Assembly (NCBI RefSeq): GCF_026391055.1
Contig: NZ_JAPLET010000031.1
Span: forward strand, 186,001-250,000
Origin: Spirosoma sp.
Lineage (GTDB): Bacteria; Bacteroidota; Bacteroidia; Cytophagales; Spirosomataceae
Length of the DNA stretch: 64,000 nucleotides
Direction of reading: 5' to 3'
Part shown: positions 27,415 to 36,488 of the stretch, piece by piece
Layout of the letters: the number at the start of each line of letters is the position of its first letter
How positions within the stretch are numbered: position 1 is the first letter of the stretch
Translations under genes and position numbers: made by a program
Notes under the pieces: generated by a model
The model's database searches: none
What the model saw: only the letters and a program-made list of their open reading frames with translations
Told to the model about the DNA's origin: nothing

Positions 27415-27914
27415 TCGCCCAGGCCTGAGAAGAAACTGGTTGAGTTGTACCGAATGGCAAACTGCGTTCGGTCAATAACGGCTTTGCCTTTAATGCGTAG
27501 TCCGTCACCTTCTGTGCTGATGACAACCGGAAACGTAACCGGCCGGGTAACACCCCGAATCATTAACTGGCCGGTTACGACCTGACCTGATAAGCTGGTC
27601 AGCAGAAACGTTGCGGTTGGATAGCGGGTAATATCGAAGAAATCTTCACCGCGCAAATGCGCCTGGAGTTTGGCATCTTCATGCCGAAGGGTGCTCATAT
27701 CTATACTAAGTCGGCCACTGGTTATTTGTTTGCCTGCAACAGCAAACTGCCCCTTACTCACCTGAATCGTACCTGAGGGGGCCCAGGAGCCAAGCTCCGC
27801 GTAACCCGTCCAGTTGAGCTGGCTGGCGCTGGCATCGACGGTAAACTGAGACTGCGCTACAGCTGATGAAACAAGAGCAAATGTGAAAAAGAAACTAATG
27901 AGAAGCGTTTTCAT
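27312..27914 (-). CDS. YceI-family lipid-binding periplasmic protein
   Basis: 200 residues with a signal peptide (cleavage after AVAQ, about 21) and the YceI beta-barrel fold: FTVDASASQLNWTGY at the start, GRLSIDMSTLR, FDITRYPTATFLLTS, QLMIRGVTRPVTFPV and FAIRYNSTS at the end. Family members bind polyisoprenoid or amphiphilic lipids. Its last 34 codons overlap the araC-type gene on the opposite strand by 103 bases. The gene upstream on the same strand ends 35 bases away, so they may share a transcript. Confidence 0.9.
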   Translation of the reverse strand: MKTLLISFFFTFALVSSAVAQSQFTVDASASQLNWTGYAELGSWAPSGTIQVSKGQFAVAGKQITSGRLSIDMSTLRHEDAKLQAHLRGEDFFDITRYPTATFLLTSLSGQVVTGQLMIRGVTRPVTFPVVISTEGDGLRIKGKAVIDRTQFAIRYNSTSFFSGLGDYAIKNEFSLAFNIVVKPAGKPGIAGRLAESSRR

Positions 27915-27949
27915 GATAGATCCTGATTTAAAGTTGATGGAGTTGATGA

Positions 27950-28450
27950 TTAGTTAGCGTTGGGTTTTCCTTCCGTTTCGATCAGCCCGTAGCCTTTATA
28001 GAGTTTGCCGGAACGGTCTTTGGCAATGACGTACCAGAGCGCATCGCCCCCGTAAGCCTGCTTGCCATACCGCCAGTTTTTGGGATATGTATACGTCTGG
28101 CCACGCTGGAGTTTTCCCTGAGGGCAGACAAACGTGTCGGCAAACTCGTCAGGATTGTACCGCATATTGGGATGCCAGCCAGTTGAGTCGTACCAGATAA
28201 AACTACCGGCTTCAACCAGTTCCAGATCGCTCACTTCGGCGCGGACCATTGTGGAGTGTTTCCAGTAATACATGTCGCCTTCCAGTACCGGTACGCAGGG
28301 ATTGTTGGTATGCCAGAGCGTCAGGCCAACGGGCAGCAAACGCAGCTTGTCGGGTAATAAACGGGACTTGTTCGACCAGCCGTAGGGCTGTGGCTGAGAC
28401 CGGGCAATCAGGCCAGTCAGGCAGAGGGTAAGGAGCAGGAATGTTCGCAT
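27950..28450 (-). CDS. secreted protein of unknown function
   Basis: 166 residues from the ATG at 28450, which begins a clear signal peptide (MRTFLLLTLCLTGLIARSQ). An upstream ATG at 28498 would add 16 unlike residues. The mature part is tryptophan- and tyrosine-rich (MYYWKHSTMVRAEV, FIWYDSTGWHPNMRYNPDEF) with two cysteines that could form a disulfide. No family recognised. It lies directly downstream of a palindromic operator candidate and a membrane AraC-type regulator gene on the same strand, so it may be that regulator's target. Confidence 0.7.
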   Translation of the reverse strand: MRTFLLLTLCLTGLIARSQPQPYGWSNKSRLLPDKLRLLPVGLTLWHTNNPCVPVLEGDMYYWKHSTMVRAEVSDLELVEAGSFIWYDSTGWHPNMRYNPDEFADTFVCPQGKLQRGQTYTYPKNWRYGKQAYGGDALWYVIAKDRSGKLYKGYGLIETEGKPNAN

Positions 28451-28512
28451 CGTTGTGACGGGGTTAAGTCGTTGAACGATACAAAGGTGGGGTGGCAACC
28501 GGCCCCCATCGC

Positions 28513-28551
28513 CCCAATTCAGGATTGGGACGTCCCAACGGACGAATTGGG
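28513..28551. promoter_or_regulatory. nested palindrome: operator or terminator after the membrane AraC gene
   Basis: An inner perfect 14-base palindrome TTGGGACGTCCCAA (28525-28538) is nested in outer arms CCCAATTC (28513-28520) and GAATTGGG (28544-28551). This gives four ATTGGGAC-type half-sites, two in each orientation. It lies between the regulator stop (28553) and the secreted-protein start (28450). It could be an operator for the downstream gene or a terminator; no T-run is present. Confidence 0.5.
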
Positions 28552-28552
28552 A

Positions 28553-29668
28553 CTACGTTTGACCGGCATACTCACTGGGCGACTGCCCCGTATGCTCCTT
28601 GAAGATTCGGTTGAAGGTCGTTTTAGAATTAAAGCCCGATTCGAAGGCGATGCCCAGCAGGGTGAAGCGGGTCAGGTCGTCGGTACGGAGCCGCTGCTTC
28701 ACTTCGCTGATGCGATAGGAATTGACAAAATTATTGAACGACTGGCCAATACCGGCATTGATAATGAGCGAAACGACTTTGGGATTAAGCCCCAGGTGGC
28801 GAGCCAGTTCGGTGAGCGTCAGGGTTGGATTAAGGTAGAGTTTATCGGTATCCATGGCCCGGCGAACCTGGTCAACCTGTTCAGGGCTAATCTGAACCTC
28901 ACTTTTGGGCAGCAGTGGCAGACTGTCTGGTATGGCTTCATCCCTGAACTGCACATTGGCCAGGTTGGTCTGTTGCAGGCCGGCCGTACCGAGCATAATG
29001 AGCAGCAGGCCGAGCAGCCAGTACGAGTAGTCATACTGGAAGTACAAATTGAACCGATGGCGTAAAATCAGTTCGATAGCCCACTGACCACAAACCAGCG
29101 CAATGATGACCAGTAAGATGCGAAGCCACCGCAGAGTAAGCTGGCTCGTTTCGGAGAAGTTTTCCTGCACATAGCGGCTGTAGTTACGCAACAACCGCAG
29201 GGATAGCAGCAGGTAGATAAGCAGCGAGATCCACGTACCGTCGAACTCAATACTGTACGTGTATGGGTAATGGATGTTGTTCCAGAACCAGTTTCTGAAC
29301 TCATAGGACTGTAACGTCAGGAACAGATAAAGACCTGCCTGAACAGCCACTGGCAGAAAATGCCACCAGTAACTTCGTTTAAACTGAAAAGCACTATTTG
29401 TGAGGCTATTTACGTAGATGTAAATCAGCGGCCCAAAGGCAAACGAATAGAAGATGGGCAGGAAATACAGATTGGCATTTTGCTGATAAATACCGGCTAC
29501 CCGAAAAAAGCCATCAATCAGCCAGCAGGAAAGGGCAACCATCAAACAGGCCAGAAATCGATTTGCCTGCCGATTGTAGGCTGAAAACCAAAGCAGTCCC
29601 GCAGCAAAGAACCCTACGTTGATGATGAACAGCCCGACCAGTACATCAACTGAGAACTCAATTTTCAC
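28553..29668 (-). CDS. membrane-embedded AraC-family regulator (7-TM plus HTH)
   Basis: 371 residues. About seven hydrophobic spans occupy residues 8-235, beginning VLVGLFIINVGFFAAGLLWF. A C-terminal AraC helix-turn-helix follows (about 260-371; LTLTELARHLGLNPKVVSLI, GIAFESGFNSKTTFNRIFKE, ending GQSPSEYAGQT). This architecture is common in Bacteroidota and is thought to couple a membrane signal to DNA binding. The start codon is GTG at 29668, 4 bases after a purine-rich AAAAAGG. Confidence 0.88.
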   Translation of the reverse strand: MKIEFSVDVLVGLFIINVGFFAAGLLWFSAYNRQANRFLACLMVALSCWLIDGFFRVAGIYQQNANLYFLPIFYSFAFGPLIYIYVNSLTNSAFQFKRSYWWHFLPVAVQAGLYLFLTLQSYEFRNWFWNNIHYPYTYSIEFDGTWISLLIYLLLSLRLLRNYSRYVQENFSETSQLTLRWLRILLVIIALVCGQWAIELILRHRFNLYFQYDYSYWLLGLLLIMLGTAGLQQTNLANVQFRDEAIPDSLPLLPKSEVQISPEQVDQVRRAMDTDKLYLNPTLTLTELARHLGLNPKVVSLIINAGIGQSFNNFVNSYRISEVKQRLRTDDLTRFTLLGIAFESGFNSKTTFNRIFKEHTGQSPSEYAGQT

Positions 29669-29771
29669 CTTTTTGCTGTTTAGATTCCGTCGATGATGTT
29701 ATTGACAGAAAACTGGAAGTTACCTCCCGGCTTCATGTGCAATATACAGCAACAGAACGCAAAAAGAGAAA

Positions 29772-29801
29772 TGTAGTGCCGCATCGACGGTCGGCACTAC
29801 A
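29772..29801 (-). terminator. intrinsic terminator of the acidic-protein gene
   Basis: Ten-base arms (29772-29781 and 29792-29801) with a 10-base loop. On the minus strand they are followed by a T-rich stretch (TTTCTCTTTTTG). It lies 5 bases beyond the stop at 29807. Its CGGCACTAC word also occurs in the hairpin at 269-307. Confidence 0.75.
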
Positions 29802-29806
29802 ACCAG

Positions 29807-30172
29807 CTAATACCGCTCGTTTCCCTCGTCTTCCTCTTCGGCGAGTTCGATGATCTGCTCGTCGATGTCGTCATCCGACATATCGGCATCGGTTTCATCA
29901 TCGATGAACTCGTCGGGTTCGGCGTCGTTCGACAGTTCGTCTGTAGCGTGGCGGGCGGTGGCTGTATCGGTATATAAAAGCGTATCGGAAGCCTCTTCAT
30001 CGCCCGGATTCATGATGTCTGGGTCGTTGTTCACACCAAGCCCGGCGTAAACGACAGCGTCGTCTTCTATATCGTTTTCGGGCATGTTGTTATGACGTGG
30101 CGACATACCTTCCAGTGGACCGCCCGAATTTTCATCGACGCGCTGTTGATCGGAGTTGTTTGTATTTTCCAT
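29807..30172 (-). CDS. acidic, probably disordered protein of unknown function
   Basis: 121 residues with no hydrophobic core. Roughly a third are Asp or Glu, densest near the end (DDIDEQIIELAEEEDEGNERY), and the N-terminus is Asn-, Ser- and Gln-rich. This suggests an intrinsically disordered cytoplasmic protein, perhaps a nucleic-acid mimic or a partner of a basic protein. No family recognised. It lies 97 bases after the FG-GAP gene on the same strand and has its own terminator, supporting a real gene. Confidence 0.65.
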   Translation of the reverse strand: MENTNNSDQQRVDENSGGPLEGMSPRHNNMPENDIEDDAVVYAGLGVNNDPDIMNPGDEEASDTLLYTDTATARHATDELSNDAEPDEFIDDETDADMSDDDIDEQIIELAEEEDEGNERY

Positions 30173-30269
30173 AATGATCTAGTTACCGATGATGCTGGCC
30201 GGAGGTCTGCGTACCTTTTCGGCTCACCGGTATTACTCCCTAACTCCGAACGTTTAAAAGAGTTTTCGG

Positions 30270-32546
30270 TTATTTCCAAACCACCACTTTCTGAATCTGC
30301 ACCGGGCGGTTATCGCTCTGGAGTCGTATCAGATACGTACCATCGGCCAGATTTCCCAGATCAAGGAGTGTCTCTGCGCTGGCTTTAACCAGTTGGGCAG
30401 GCACCACGGTCTGACCCGTTAAGGACACCAGTTCTACGCGTCCGTCGTAGTGCGGACGAACCGTAACATACCGGTTTGTTGGATTGGGAAATACCCAGGG
30501 GCTGGTCGATTCTTCAGTTACGCCTGTCACAACCACCTTTTGGGAAGTATTTTTGAGGTAGCGCAGGCCGCCCCCCGTTCCGCCGAGTATCAGGTCGGGA
30601 AGCTGGTCGCCGTCCAGGTCGGCGGCTGCGGCAATGAGTCCTTTGCCGGGTAAGCCGATTCCCGGCAGCGAATCGATCAGCGTAAATGCCTGAGTCGGCG
30701 TTTCCGGGAATTGATAGACTTTAACCGAGCCGTTATCGGCTGCGGCAATAAGTTCATTTTTCTGATCGCCGTTCAGGTCGGCCACCACCAGCGACCGGGC
30801 GCGGGCGTAGATGTAATCGTCCGTCGTGATCCCACCGAATGTCTGGTTCTGCAACTGAAAAACGGGTGCCGTGGCCGTACCGGCATTGCGGTAATACAGG
30901 ATTGTACCCACGTTGTATCGGCTAATCAATAAGTCCGGTTTGTTGTCTTTATCGACATCCGTAACCGTCAGCAGATCGAGCGGGTACATCAGGTCGGGCG
31001 TGGGCCAACGGTTGGCACTGGCAAGGCTGTATTGTACGGGAGCCCCTTTGGAAGCGGTATTGATCAGCGCACGAATTTCTACGGCCTGTTTTCCTGTGGC
31101 GGTGACGATCAGGTCCATACTGCCATTGGCATCCACATCGGCAAAAGAAGGCACCACGTTTGTCAGCCCCAGCGACTGAATACCCAGGTAATCGGTTGTG
31201 ACGAGCACAAAGGCCGGGTTTTGCGTCGTCCCTTTATTCTCGAACTGCCAGATGCCCCCCCGGTAGCCAGAGCCAACCCCTATCCCGCCGTACCCGACCA
31301 GTAAATCCATATCGCCGTCGCCATCCAGATCGGCCAGCGCGGGGGCCGTGCGTTCGCCCAGGTCCAGCATATCACTCTGCAGGAAATCTTTCTGAACAAG
31401 CTCGAAATTGGGCTTCTGCGTTGTCCCTGTGTTCCTGTAAAACCAGCCCGACGCCCGAAAATCGTAGACATTGCCGTCGTTGAAGTTCACATTGGGCGAT
31501 GCCAGCAAATCTTTCTGCCCGTCGCCGTCGACATCCTCAAAAAAAGTGGCCGGAAAGGCCGGAAACAGAATGGGGTTCCGGGCCGGAAACAGGCTATCGT
31601 AACTCGTGAAGTTGGCACTTACACTATTTGGCCCGGTGTTTCGCAGGCGGGCAATGTTTTCACAACTCACAAAGCCGAACAGCAAGTCTTTCTTGCCATC
31701 GCCATCAGTATCGATCACCGTAAGGGTGTTGCCCGAATGAAGCGGTCTTGCCCCGCTGGGACTAGCCGGGCCAACTTTTCCTGTAACAGATGGAGCGGCC
31801 AGACGACCACCGGTGCCGGAGCCATCGTCGCAATTGATCCCAAATCTAAAGTCGTTACAAAACTCTTTTTGAAAATGCCCCCAGCACTGATTACCGGCAC
31901 GGGCAAAGTCGAGCCCTCTAGTGCCGGTTCGTTCCATACTCATGTTTTGCTGGTAGGCAATAATGTTACCATCAGCATCGAAGGTGATGATGTCGATGTC
32001 GCCATCGTCGTCATAGTCCGTAATGGCGGGCAGATCGGACGCATTGACATAAAGGGGTATCTGAAAGCCACTGAAGCCAAGCGTTCGGAGCGGGTCGACT
32101 GCCAATTTGAACGACACCGTCCCGTTCTGCGATTCGTTATGCCATACACTAATGCCCTTTGAACTGTTGGTGAATATATCTTTCCGGCCGTCGAAGTCAT
32201 AATCGACCAGCAGCATCCAGCTGTACATAACCGCCGGAAAAGCCAGTTCGTACTCGGGCGCGTACTGCCAGACCGTGCCGCTGCCGATGGGATTGTCGAC
32301 GGCGATGAACGTGCTGACCTTACCGGTTGTCCGGTCGTAAACGGCCAGATCGTCGCGGGTGTCGCTATTCAGGCGAATGGTTGAATACTGCGTCGTATTC
32401 AGGCCACCCACCCACGGATTGAGCAGCGGGCGGTTGTTGACGCTAACAGTTGGACTCTGGTCGTATCGAAACGCGATCTTCCCACCCGACTGCGCGTGAG
32501 TGAGAAATGGAATTGCTAAAAAACAAAGCGTAAACAGCTTTTTCAT
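30270..32546 (-). CDS. FG-GAP/VCBS-repeat secreted protein with T9SS sorting domain
   Basis: 758 residues: signal peptide (1-18, ending THAQS), then repeated FG-GAP/VCBS calcium-binding propeller units recognisable by D-x-D-x-D-G/N-x-x-D loops (DYDFDGRKDIF, DYDDDGDIDIITFD, DTDGDGKKDLLFGF, DVDGDGQKDLL, DLDGDGDMDLLVGYGG, DVDKDNKPDLLIS, DLDGDQLPDLILGG). The T9SS type A C-terminal domain spans about 685-758 (FPNPTNRYVTV to VVVWK). It is exported through T9SS to the cell surface or medium; adhesion or glycan binding is a guess from architecture. It stands divergent from murF. Confidence 0.92.
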   Translation of the reverse strand: MKKLFTLCFLAIPFLTHAQSGGKIAFRYDQSPTVSVNNRPLLNPWVGGLNTTQYSTIRLNSDTRDDLAVYDRTTGKVSTFIAVDNPIGSGTVWQYAPEYELAFPAVMYSWMLLVDYDFDGRKDIFTNSSKGISVWHNESQNGTVSFKLAVDPLRTLGFSGFQIPLYVNASDLPAITDYDDDGDIDIITFDADGNIIAYQQNMSMERTGTRGLDFARAGNQCWGHFQKEFCNDFRFGINCDDGSGTGGRLAAPSVTGKVGPASPSGARPLHSGNTLTVIDTDGDGKKDLLFGFVSCENIARLRNTGPNSVSANFTSYDSLFPARNPILFPAFPATFFEDVDGDGQKDLLASPNVNFNDGNVYDFRASGWFYRNTGTTQKPNFELVQKDFLQSDMLDLGERTAPALADLDGDGDMDLLVGYGGIGVGSGYRGGIWQFENKGTTQNPAFVLVTTDYLGIQSLGLTNVVPSFADVDANGSMDLIVTATGKQAVEIRALINTASKGAPVQYSLASANRWPTPDLMYPLDLLTVTDVDKDNKPDLLISRYNVGTILYYRNAGTATAPVFQLQNQTFGGITTDDYIYARARSLVVADLNGDQKNELIAAADNGSVKVYQFPETPTQAFTLIDSLPGIGLPGKGLIAAAADLDGDQLPDLILGGTGGGLRYLKNTSQKVVVTGVTEESTSPWVFPNPTNRYVTVRPHYDGRVELVSLTGQTVVPAQLVKASAETLLDLGNLADGTYLIRLQSDNRPVQIQKVVVWK

Positions 32547-32547
32547 C

Positions 32548-32602
32548 TAATTTTGACCTTTATCAATCACAACCGGCACTTCACTCAAAGAACGACAGGA
32601 GG
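32548..32602 (+). promoter_or_regulatory. murF promoter -7 box and Shine-Dalgarno site
   Basis: TAATTTTG (32548-32555) is an exact TAnnTTTG match, but no TTG lies at the expected -33 distance. AGGAGG at 32597-32602 is a full Shine-Dalgarno site 8 bases before the ATG, rare in Bacteroidota and decisive for this start. Confidence 0.5.
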
Positions 32603-32610
32603 AACCATTT

Positions 32611-33960
32611 ATGTCTATCGGTATGCTATCAACCGAACAACTCTACCATAAATTTCAGGAATGCACCGGAGTTTCGACGGACACCCGCCGAATTACGCCC
32701 GACTGTTTGTTTGTAGCCCTGAAGGGCGACACTTTCGATGGCAACCAGTTTGCCGAACAGGCTCTGGCATCGGGGGCGCGCTACGCACTGGTAGACGATG
32801 CCGCCGTGGCCGAGCGCGACCGGGCCAGTGGTTCCAACCGCTGCCTGCTCGTGGCTGATGGCCTCACGGCACTCCAAGACCTGGCCCGCCATCATCGGCA
32901 AACCTTTACCTTCCCCGTTATCGGCCTGACGGGTTCCAACGGGAAAACGACGACCAAAGAACTGATTGCGGGCGTACTATCGAAAAAATACAACCTCTAC
33001 GCCACAGCCGGGAACCTGAACAACCACATTGGCGTACCGCTTACGCTGCTGTCGTTAAATGAGCAGCACGAGCTGGCGATTATTGAAATGGGGGCTAACC
33101 ACCAGAAAGAGATTGAGTTTCTGTGTTCCATTGCCCTGCCCACGCATGGCCTGATCACGAACATCGGCAAAGCCCATCTGGAAGGTTTCGGCGGCATCGA
33201 GGGCGTCCGGATAGGCAAGGGCGAACTGTATGACTACCTGGCACAGAACGCCAAAACGGTCTTCATCAACTCGCGCGACAAAACCCTGACGGCCATGTAC
33301 CGCGAACGACTGAAGAGCATACGCTCCGAAACGACCTTCGCCGAAGCTATTTTTTATCCGGCTGCCAACCCGGACGAAGACCCGATTACCTTAATCAGTG
33401 AATCGCCGGTGGTTGTTTACAAAGACGCAGTCGGTAACGAAATCGCCACGCATTTGCCCGGCCGGTACAACTTCGACAATATGCTGGCGGCTCTGGCCAT
33501 CGGCGATTATTTCGGGGTATCGCCCGAAGAGGCCAACCGCGCCATTGCGGATTACAACCCAACCAACAACCGCTCCCAGCATGTTGCGAAAGGTACCAAT
33601 ACGGTGCTGCTGGATGCGTATAACGCCAACCCCAGTTCCATGGCTGCGGCCATTCAGCAGTTTGCCGCTACGCCCGCCAAACGCAAAGCCGTTATTCTGG
33701 GCGATATGTACGAACTGGGCGACGAAAGTGAAGCCGAGCACGCAGCACTGGGCAAACTGATTGCTGAAAGCAACTTCGATCTGGTCATTCTGGCGGGAAA
33801 AGACATGCGTTTCGCTCTGGCTTATCTGCCGAAAGCGTATTACTTCCCGGATAAATTTTCGCTGCATAACTGGGTCATAGATAACCCTATGACAGATACC
33901 CATATTTTAATAAAAGGGTCGCGGGGCATGAGTTTAGAGTCGGTTGTGCCTTTTATATGA
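32611..33960 (+). CDS. murF: UDP-N-acetylmuramoyl-tripeptide--D-alanyl-D-alanine ligase
   Basis: 449 residues, typical length. N-terminal Mur ligase substrate domain (about 10-95; GVSTDTRRITPDCLFVALKG), central ATPase domain with P-loop GLTGSNGKTTTKELI (105-119), NNHIGVPLTLL and EMGANHQKEIEFL, and C-terminal domain from about 310 (DAYNANPSSM, GDMYELGDESEAEHAALG, GSRGMSLE). It adds D-Ala-D-Ala to the UDP-MurNAc-tripeptide in the last cytoplasmic step of peptidoglycan precursor synthesis. It is not in a division/cell-wall cluster here, which is common in Bacteroidota. Confidence 0.96.
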   Translation: MSIGMLSTEQLYHKFQECTGVSTDTRRITPDCLFVALKGDTFDGNQFAEQALASGARYALVDDAAVAERDRASGSNRCLLVADGLTALQDLARHHRQTFTFPVIGLTGSNGKTTTKELIAGVLSKKYNLYATAGNLNNHIGVPLTLLSLNEQHELAIIEMGANHQKEIEFLCSIALPTHGLITNIGKAHLEGFGGIEGVRIGKGELYDYLAQNAKTVFINSRDKTLTAMYRERLKSIRSETTFAEAIFYPAANPDEDPITLISESPVVVYKDAVGNEIATHLPGRYNFDNMLAALAIGDYFGVSPEEANRAIADYNPTNNRSQHVAKGTNTVLLDAYNANPSSMAAAIQQFAATPAKRKAVILGDMYELGDESEAEHAALGKLIAESNFDLVILAGKDMRFALAYLPKAYYFPDKFSLHNWVIDNPMTDTHILIKGSRGMSLESVVPFI

Positions 33961-34018
33961 ATCAGATGTTTCTGATCAGCCAATCCGGCAAATGCAAAAG
34001 CTCAACATTTCCAGTACT

Positions 34019-34684
34019 ATGAAGATCAGTTTAATTATTTGCCTGCTTTTTATTGGCACCTGGGCAACGAAAAAAGTCTACTTTTTCGCAACAGACACCC
34101 CGTTTGAGGCAGAAATCCGGGCGTTTGAGACGATGGATCAGCAGTCTCCGCCCCCCCAGAATGCCATCGTTTTTACAGGAAGCTCGTCCATCCGGCTCTG
34201 GGAAAACCTGTCGACGTACTTCCCCGGCAAGCCAATACTTCAGCGTGGGTTTGGCGGTTCGGAGTTGAGCCAGGTGCTGCTCTATGCTGATCGGATCATT
34301 ACCCCCTACCACCCCAAACAAGTTGTCATCTATGCGGGCGAGAACGACATTGCCACGGGTAAACAAACCGGTCGGCAAACCTTCGACCGGCTGGTTGCTT
34401 TATTCACGCACGTCCGGCAAGCGTTACCCGAGGCTACGTTTACGTTTATTTCCATAAAGTCCAGCCCGTCGCGTCGACAGTATTTCGCGGAGAACGACAC
34501 CGCCAACCAGCTTATCAAAGACTATCTGGCCACGAAGGCAAATACCCAATTCGTGGATATTCGGCCGGTTATGCTTGGTAAAAATGGGCAACCTGAGCCT
34601 ACTCTGTTCAAGCCGGATAGTCTGCATATGCTACCGGCTGGTTACGAGCGCTGGGGTCGTGTACTGAGTCCTTATTTAAAATAA
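34019..34684 (+). CDS. SGNH/GDSL-type hydrolase, secreted
   Basis: 221 residues from the ATG at 34019, which begins a signal-like segment (MKISLIICLLFIGTWATKK). SGNH blocks: FTGSSSIRLWENL with the nucleophile Ser (block I, GSS instead of GDS), GFGGSELSQV with Gly (block II), YAGENDIATG with Asn (block III) and PDSLHMLPAGYERW with Asp and His (block V). Such enzymes are esterases or lipases, often carbohydrate esterases. It starts 58 bases after murF and precedes the GH20 gene, so a role in cell-wall or glycan turnover is possible. Confidence 0.88.
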   Translation: MKISLIICLLFIGTWATKKVYFFATDTPFEAEIRAFETMDQQSPPPQNAIVFTGSSSIRLWENLSTYFPGKPILQRGFGGSELSQVLLYADRIITPYHPKQVVIYAGENDIATGKQTGRQTFDRLVALFTHVRQALPEATFTFISIKSSPSRRQYFAENDTANQLIKDYLATKANTQFVDIRPVMLGKNGQPEPTLFKPDSLHMLPAGYERWGRVLSPYLK

Positions 34685-34693
34685 ATAAACGGC

Positions 34694-34740
34694 GGTGTTG
34701 TGCTGGCGCGGGCATTAGCCGCACGGGCCAGCACAACACC
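34694..34740 (+). terminator. hairpin after the SGNH hydrolase gene
   Basis: Fourteen-base perfect arms (34694-34707 and 34727-34740) with a 19-base loop, 9 bases after the stop. No T-run follows, so it may act as a terminator or an mRNA stabiliser before the GH20 gene. Confidence 0.55.
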
Positions 34741-34771
34741 CCGCAAATCCTGTCAACAACCCTTTCCCTAG

Positions 34772-36433
34772 ATGAAAAAGTCGTTTCTCCTTCTAATCGC
34801 TTTGTGCGTAACGGCCCTGGCCACCCATGCCCAAACCAATACGTACGCGCTGCTACCCAAACCCACTCACCTGGAAGCGCGTAGCGGCAGTTATACATTA
34901 CCCGCCAAACCAACGATTGCCGTTCAGGCCGCCGATCCTGAAATACGCCGGATTGCCCGGATGCTGGCCGACCAGCTGGCCAAAGCAACCGGATCGACAC
35001 CGGTTGTGACCACAGGCAAAACCTCCGGCGGCATCTTGTTCGTCAGTGCCAAAGGGCCGAAGCTTGGCGCAGAAGGATACACGCTGGCCGTTTCGCCGAA
35101 GCAGATTGTCATTACGGCCGAGCAACCCAAAGGCTTTTTTTACGGCGTCCAATCGCTGATGCAGTTGATGCCTGCGGCTGTGTTCAGTCCGACAAAAGTA
35201 AGTGGCGTAGCCTGGACAGTACCGGCCTGCACTATCGAAGACCAGCCTAGGTATGGGTATCGGGGGTCGATGCTGGACGTAGGGCGGTATTTCTACCCCG
35301 TAGCCTTCATCAAGAAATACATCGACCTGCTGGCCGTGCATAAAATGAATACGTTTCACTGGCACCTGACCGAAGACCAGGGCTGGCGGATCGAAATCAA
35401 GAAGTACCCGAAACTAACCGAGATCAGTTCAATACGGCCCAAAACGATGGTGGGTCATTACCGGGATCACGTCTACGACAATAAACCATACGGTGGCTTT
35501 TATACCCAGGACGAAGTGCGCGATGTAGTCAAATACGCGCAGGAACGTTTCGTGACGGTCATTCCCGAAATCGAAATGCCGGGCCACTCGGTGGCCGTTC
35601 TGGCGGCTTATCCTGAGCTGGGGAGCAACCCGGATAAGATTCTTACGCCCTCGCCAAACTGGGGCGTCCATGATGATGTGCTGTTTCCGCGTGAAGAGAC
35701 CTTCACCTTTCTGGAAAACGTTCTGACCGAAGTGATGGCCCTCTTTCCGAGCCAGTACATCCACATCGGTGGCGACGAATGCCCGAAAACCCAGTGGAAA
35801 CAAAGTAAGTTTTGTCAGGCTCTGATGAAGGAAAAAGGCCTGAAAGACGAGCACGAACTGCAAAGCTATTTCATCCAGCGTATCGACAAGTTCGTTACCT
35901 CCAAAGGTCGCCGGATCATTGGCTGGGACGAAATACTGGAAGGGGGCCTCTCTCCCAACGCAACCGTTATGAGCTGGCGCGGCATCAACGGGGGGATTGC
36001 TGCCGCCCGACAGAACCACGACGTGATCATGACGCCAACTACCTACTGCTACCTCGACTATTATCAGGCCGATCCCAAAACGCAACCCGTGACCATCGGC
36101 GGCCTGCTCCCCATCGAGAAAGTGTACAGTTTCAACCCTTCGGTAACGGACAGCCTGACGGCCGAGCAATCCAAACACGTGCTGGGCGTACAGGCCAACG
36201 TCTGGTCGGAGTACATGCCCACCACGCACTCCGTGGAATACATGGCTTACCCGCGTCTTATCGCCGTAGCCGAAACCGGCTGGACACCCCAGGACGCCCG
36301 AAACATCGACGATTTCAAGCAACGGCTGGAAGTGCACAAAAAACGGCTCGACTTCCTGAACGTCAACTACTTCGGTGCCCCGATCAACAACACATTCCAG
36401 TACGTATGGCCGAAAGAAACGGCTAAGAAGTAA
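34772..36433 (+). CDS. beta-N-acetylhexosaminidase, GH20
   Basis: 553 residues with a signal peptide (cleavage after HAQ, about 21). GH20b N-terminal domain (about 25-150) and catalytic TIM barrel (about 157-510), with YRGSMLDVGRYFYP, MNTFHWHLTEDQGWRIEI, PEIEMPGHSVA and the catalytic pair D335-E336 in HIGGDECPKTQW. E336 is the acid/base and D335 orients the substrate acetamido group. It releases terminal GlcNAc or GalNAc from chitin fragments, peptidoglycan or glycoproteins in the periplasm. It ends at a bidirectional hairpin shared with the converging gene. Confidence 0.94.
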   Translation: MKKSFLLLIALCVTALATHAQTNTYALLPKPTHLEARSGSYTLPAKPTIAVQAADPEIRRIARMLADQLAKATGSTPVVTTGKTSGGILFVSAKGPKLGAEGYTLAVSPKQIVITAEQPKGFFYGVQSLMQLMPAAVFSPTKVSGVAWTVPACTIEDQPRYGYRGSMLDVGRYFYPVAFIKKYIDLLAVHKMNTFHWHLTEDQGWRIEIKKYPKLTEISSIRPKTMVGHYRDHVYDNKPYGGFYTQDEVRDVVKYAQERFVTVIPEIEMPGHSVAVLAAYPELGSNPDKILTPSPNWGVHDDVLFPREETFTFLENVLTEVMALFPSQYIHIGGDECPKTQWKQSKFCQALMKEKGLKDEHELQSYFIQRIDKFVTSKGRRIIGWDEILEGGLSPNATVMSWRGINGGIAAARQNHDVIMTPTTYCYLDYYQADPKTQPVTIGGLLPIEKVYSFNPSVTDSLTAEQSKHVLGVQANVWSEYMPTTHSVEYMAYPRLIAVAETGWTPQDARNIDDFKQRLEVHKKRLDFLNVNYFGAPINNTFQYVWPKETAKK

Positions 36434-36448
36434 GCACTGACAAAAAGT

Positions 36449-36488
36449 CGAAACGAGTTTTATTGAGCTATCAGTAAAACTCGTTTCG
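36449..36488. terminator. bidirectional hairpin between GH20 and TonB-like genes
   Basis: Perfect 14-base arms (36449-36462 and 36475-36488) with a 12-base loop. The right arm lies inside the last codons of the minus-strand gene ending at 36471, so it encodes part of the C-terminal NEFY as well as the stem. Runs of A and T flank the stem on both strands, which fits termination in both directions. Confidence 0.75.

Noticed and set aside
29807..30172. Acidic protein as an anti-restriction DNA mimic
   Set aside because: Acidity alone is not evidence; no phage or defence genes are near it.
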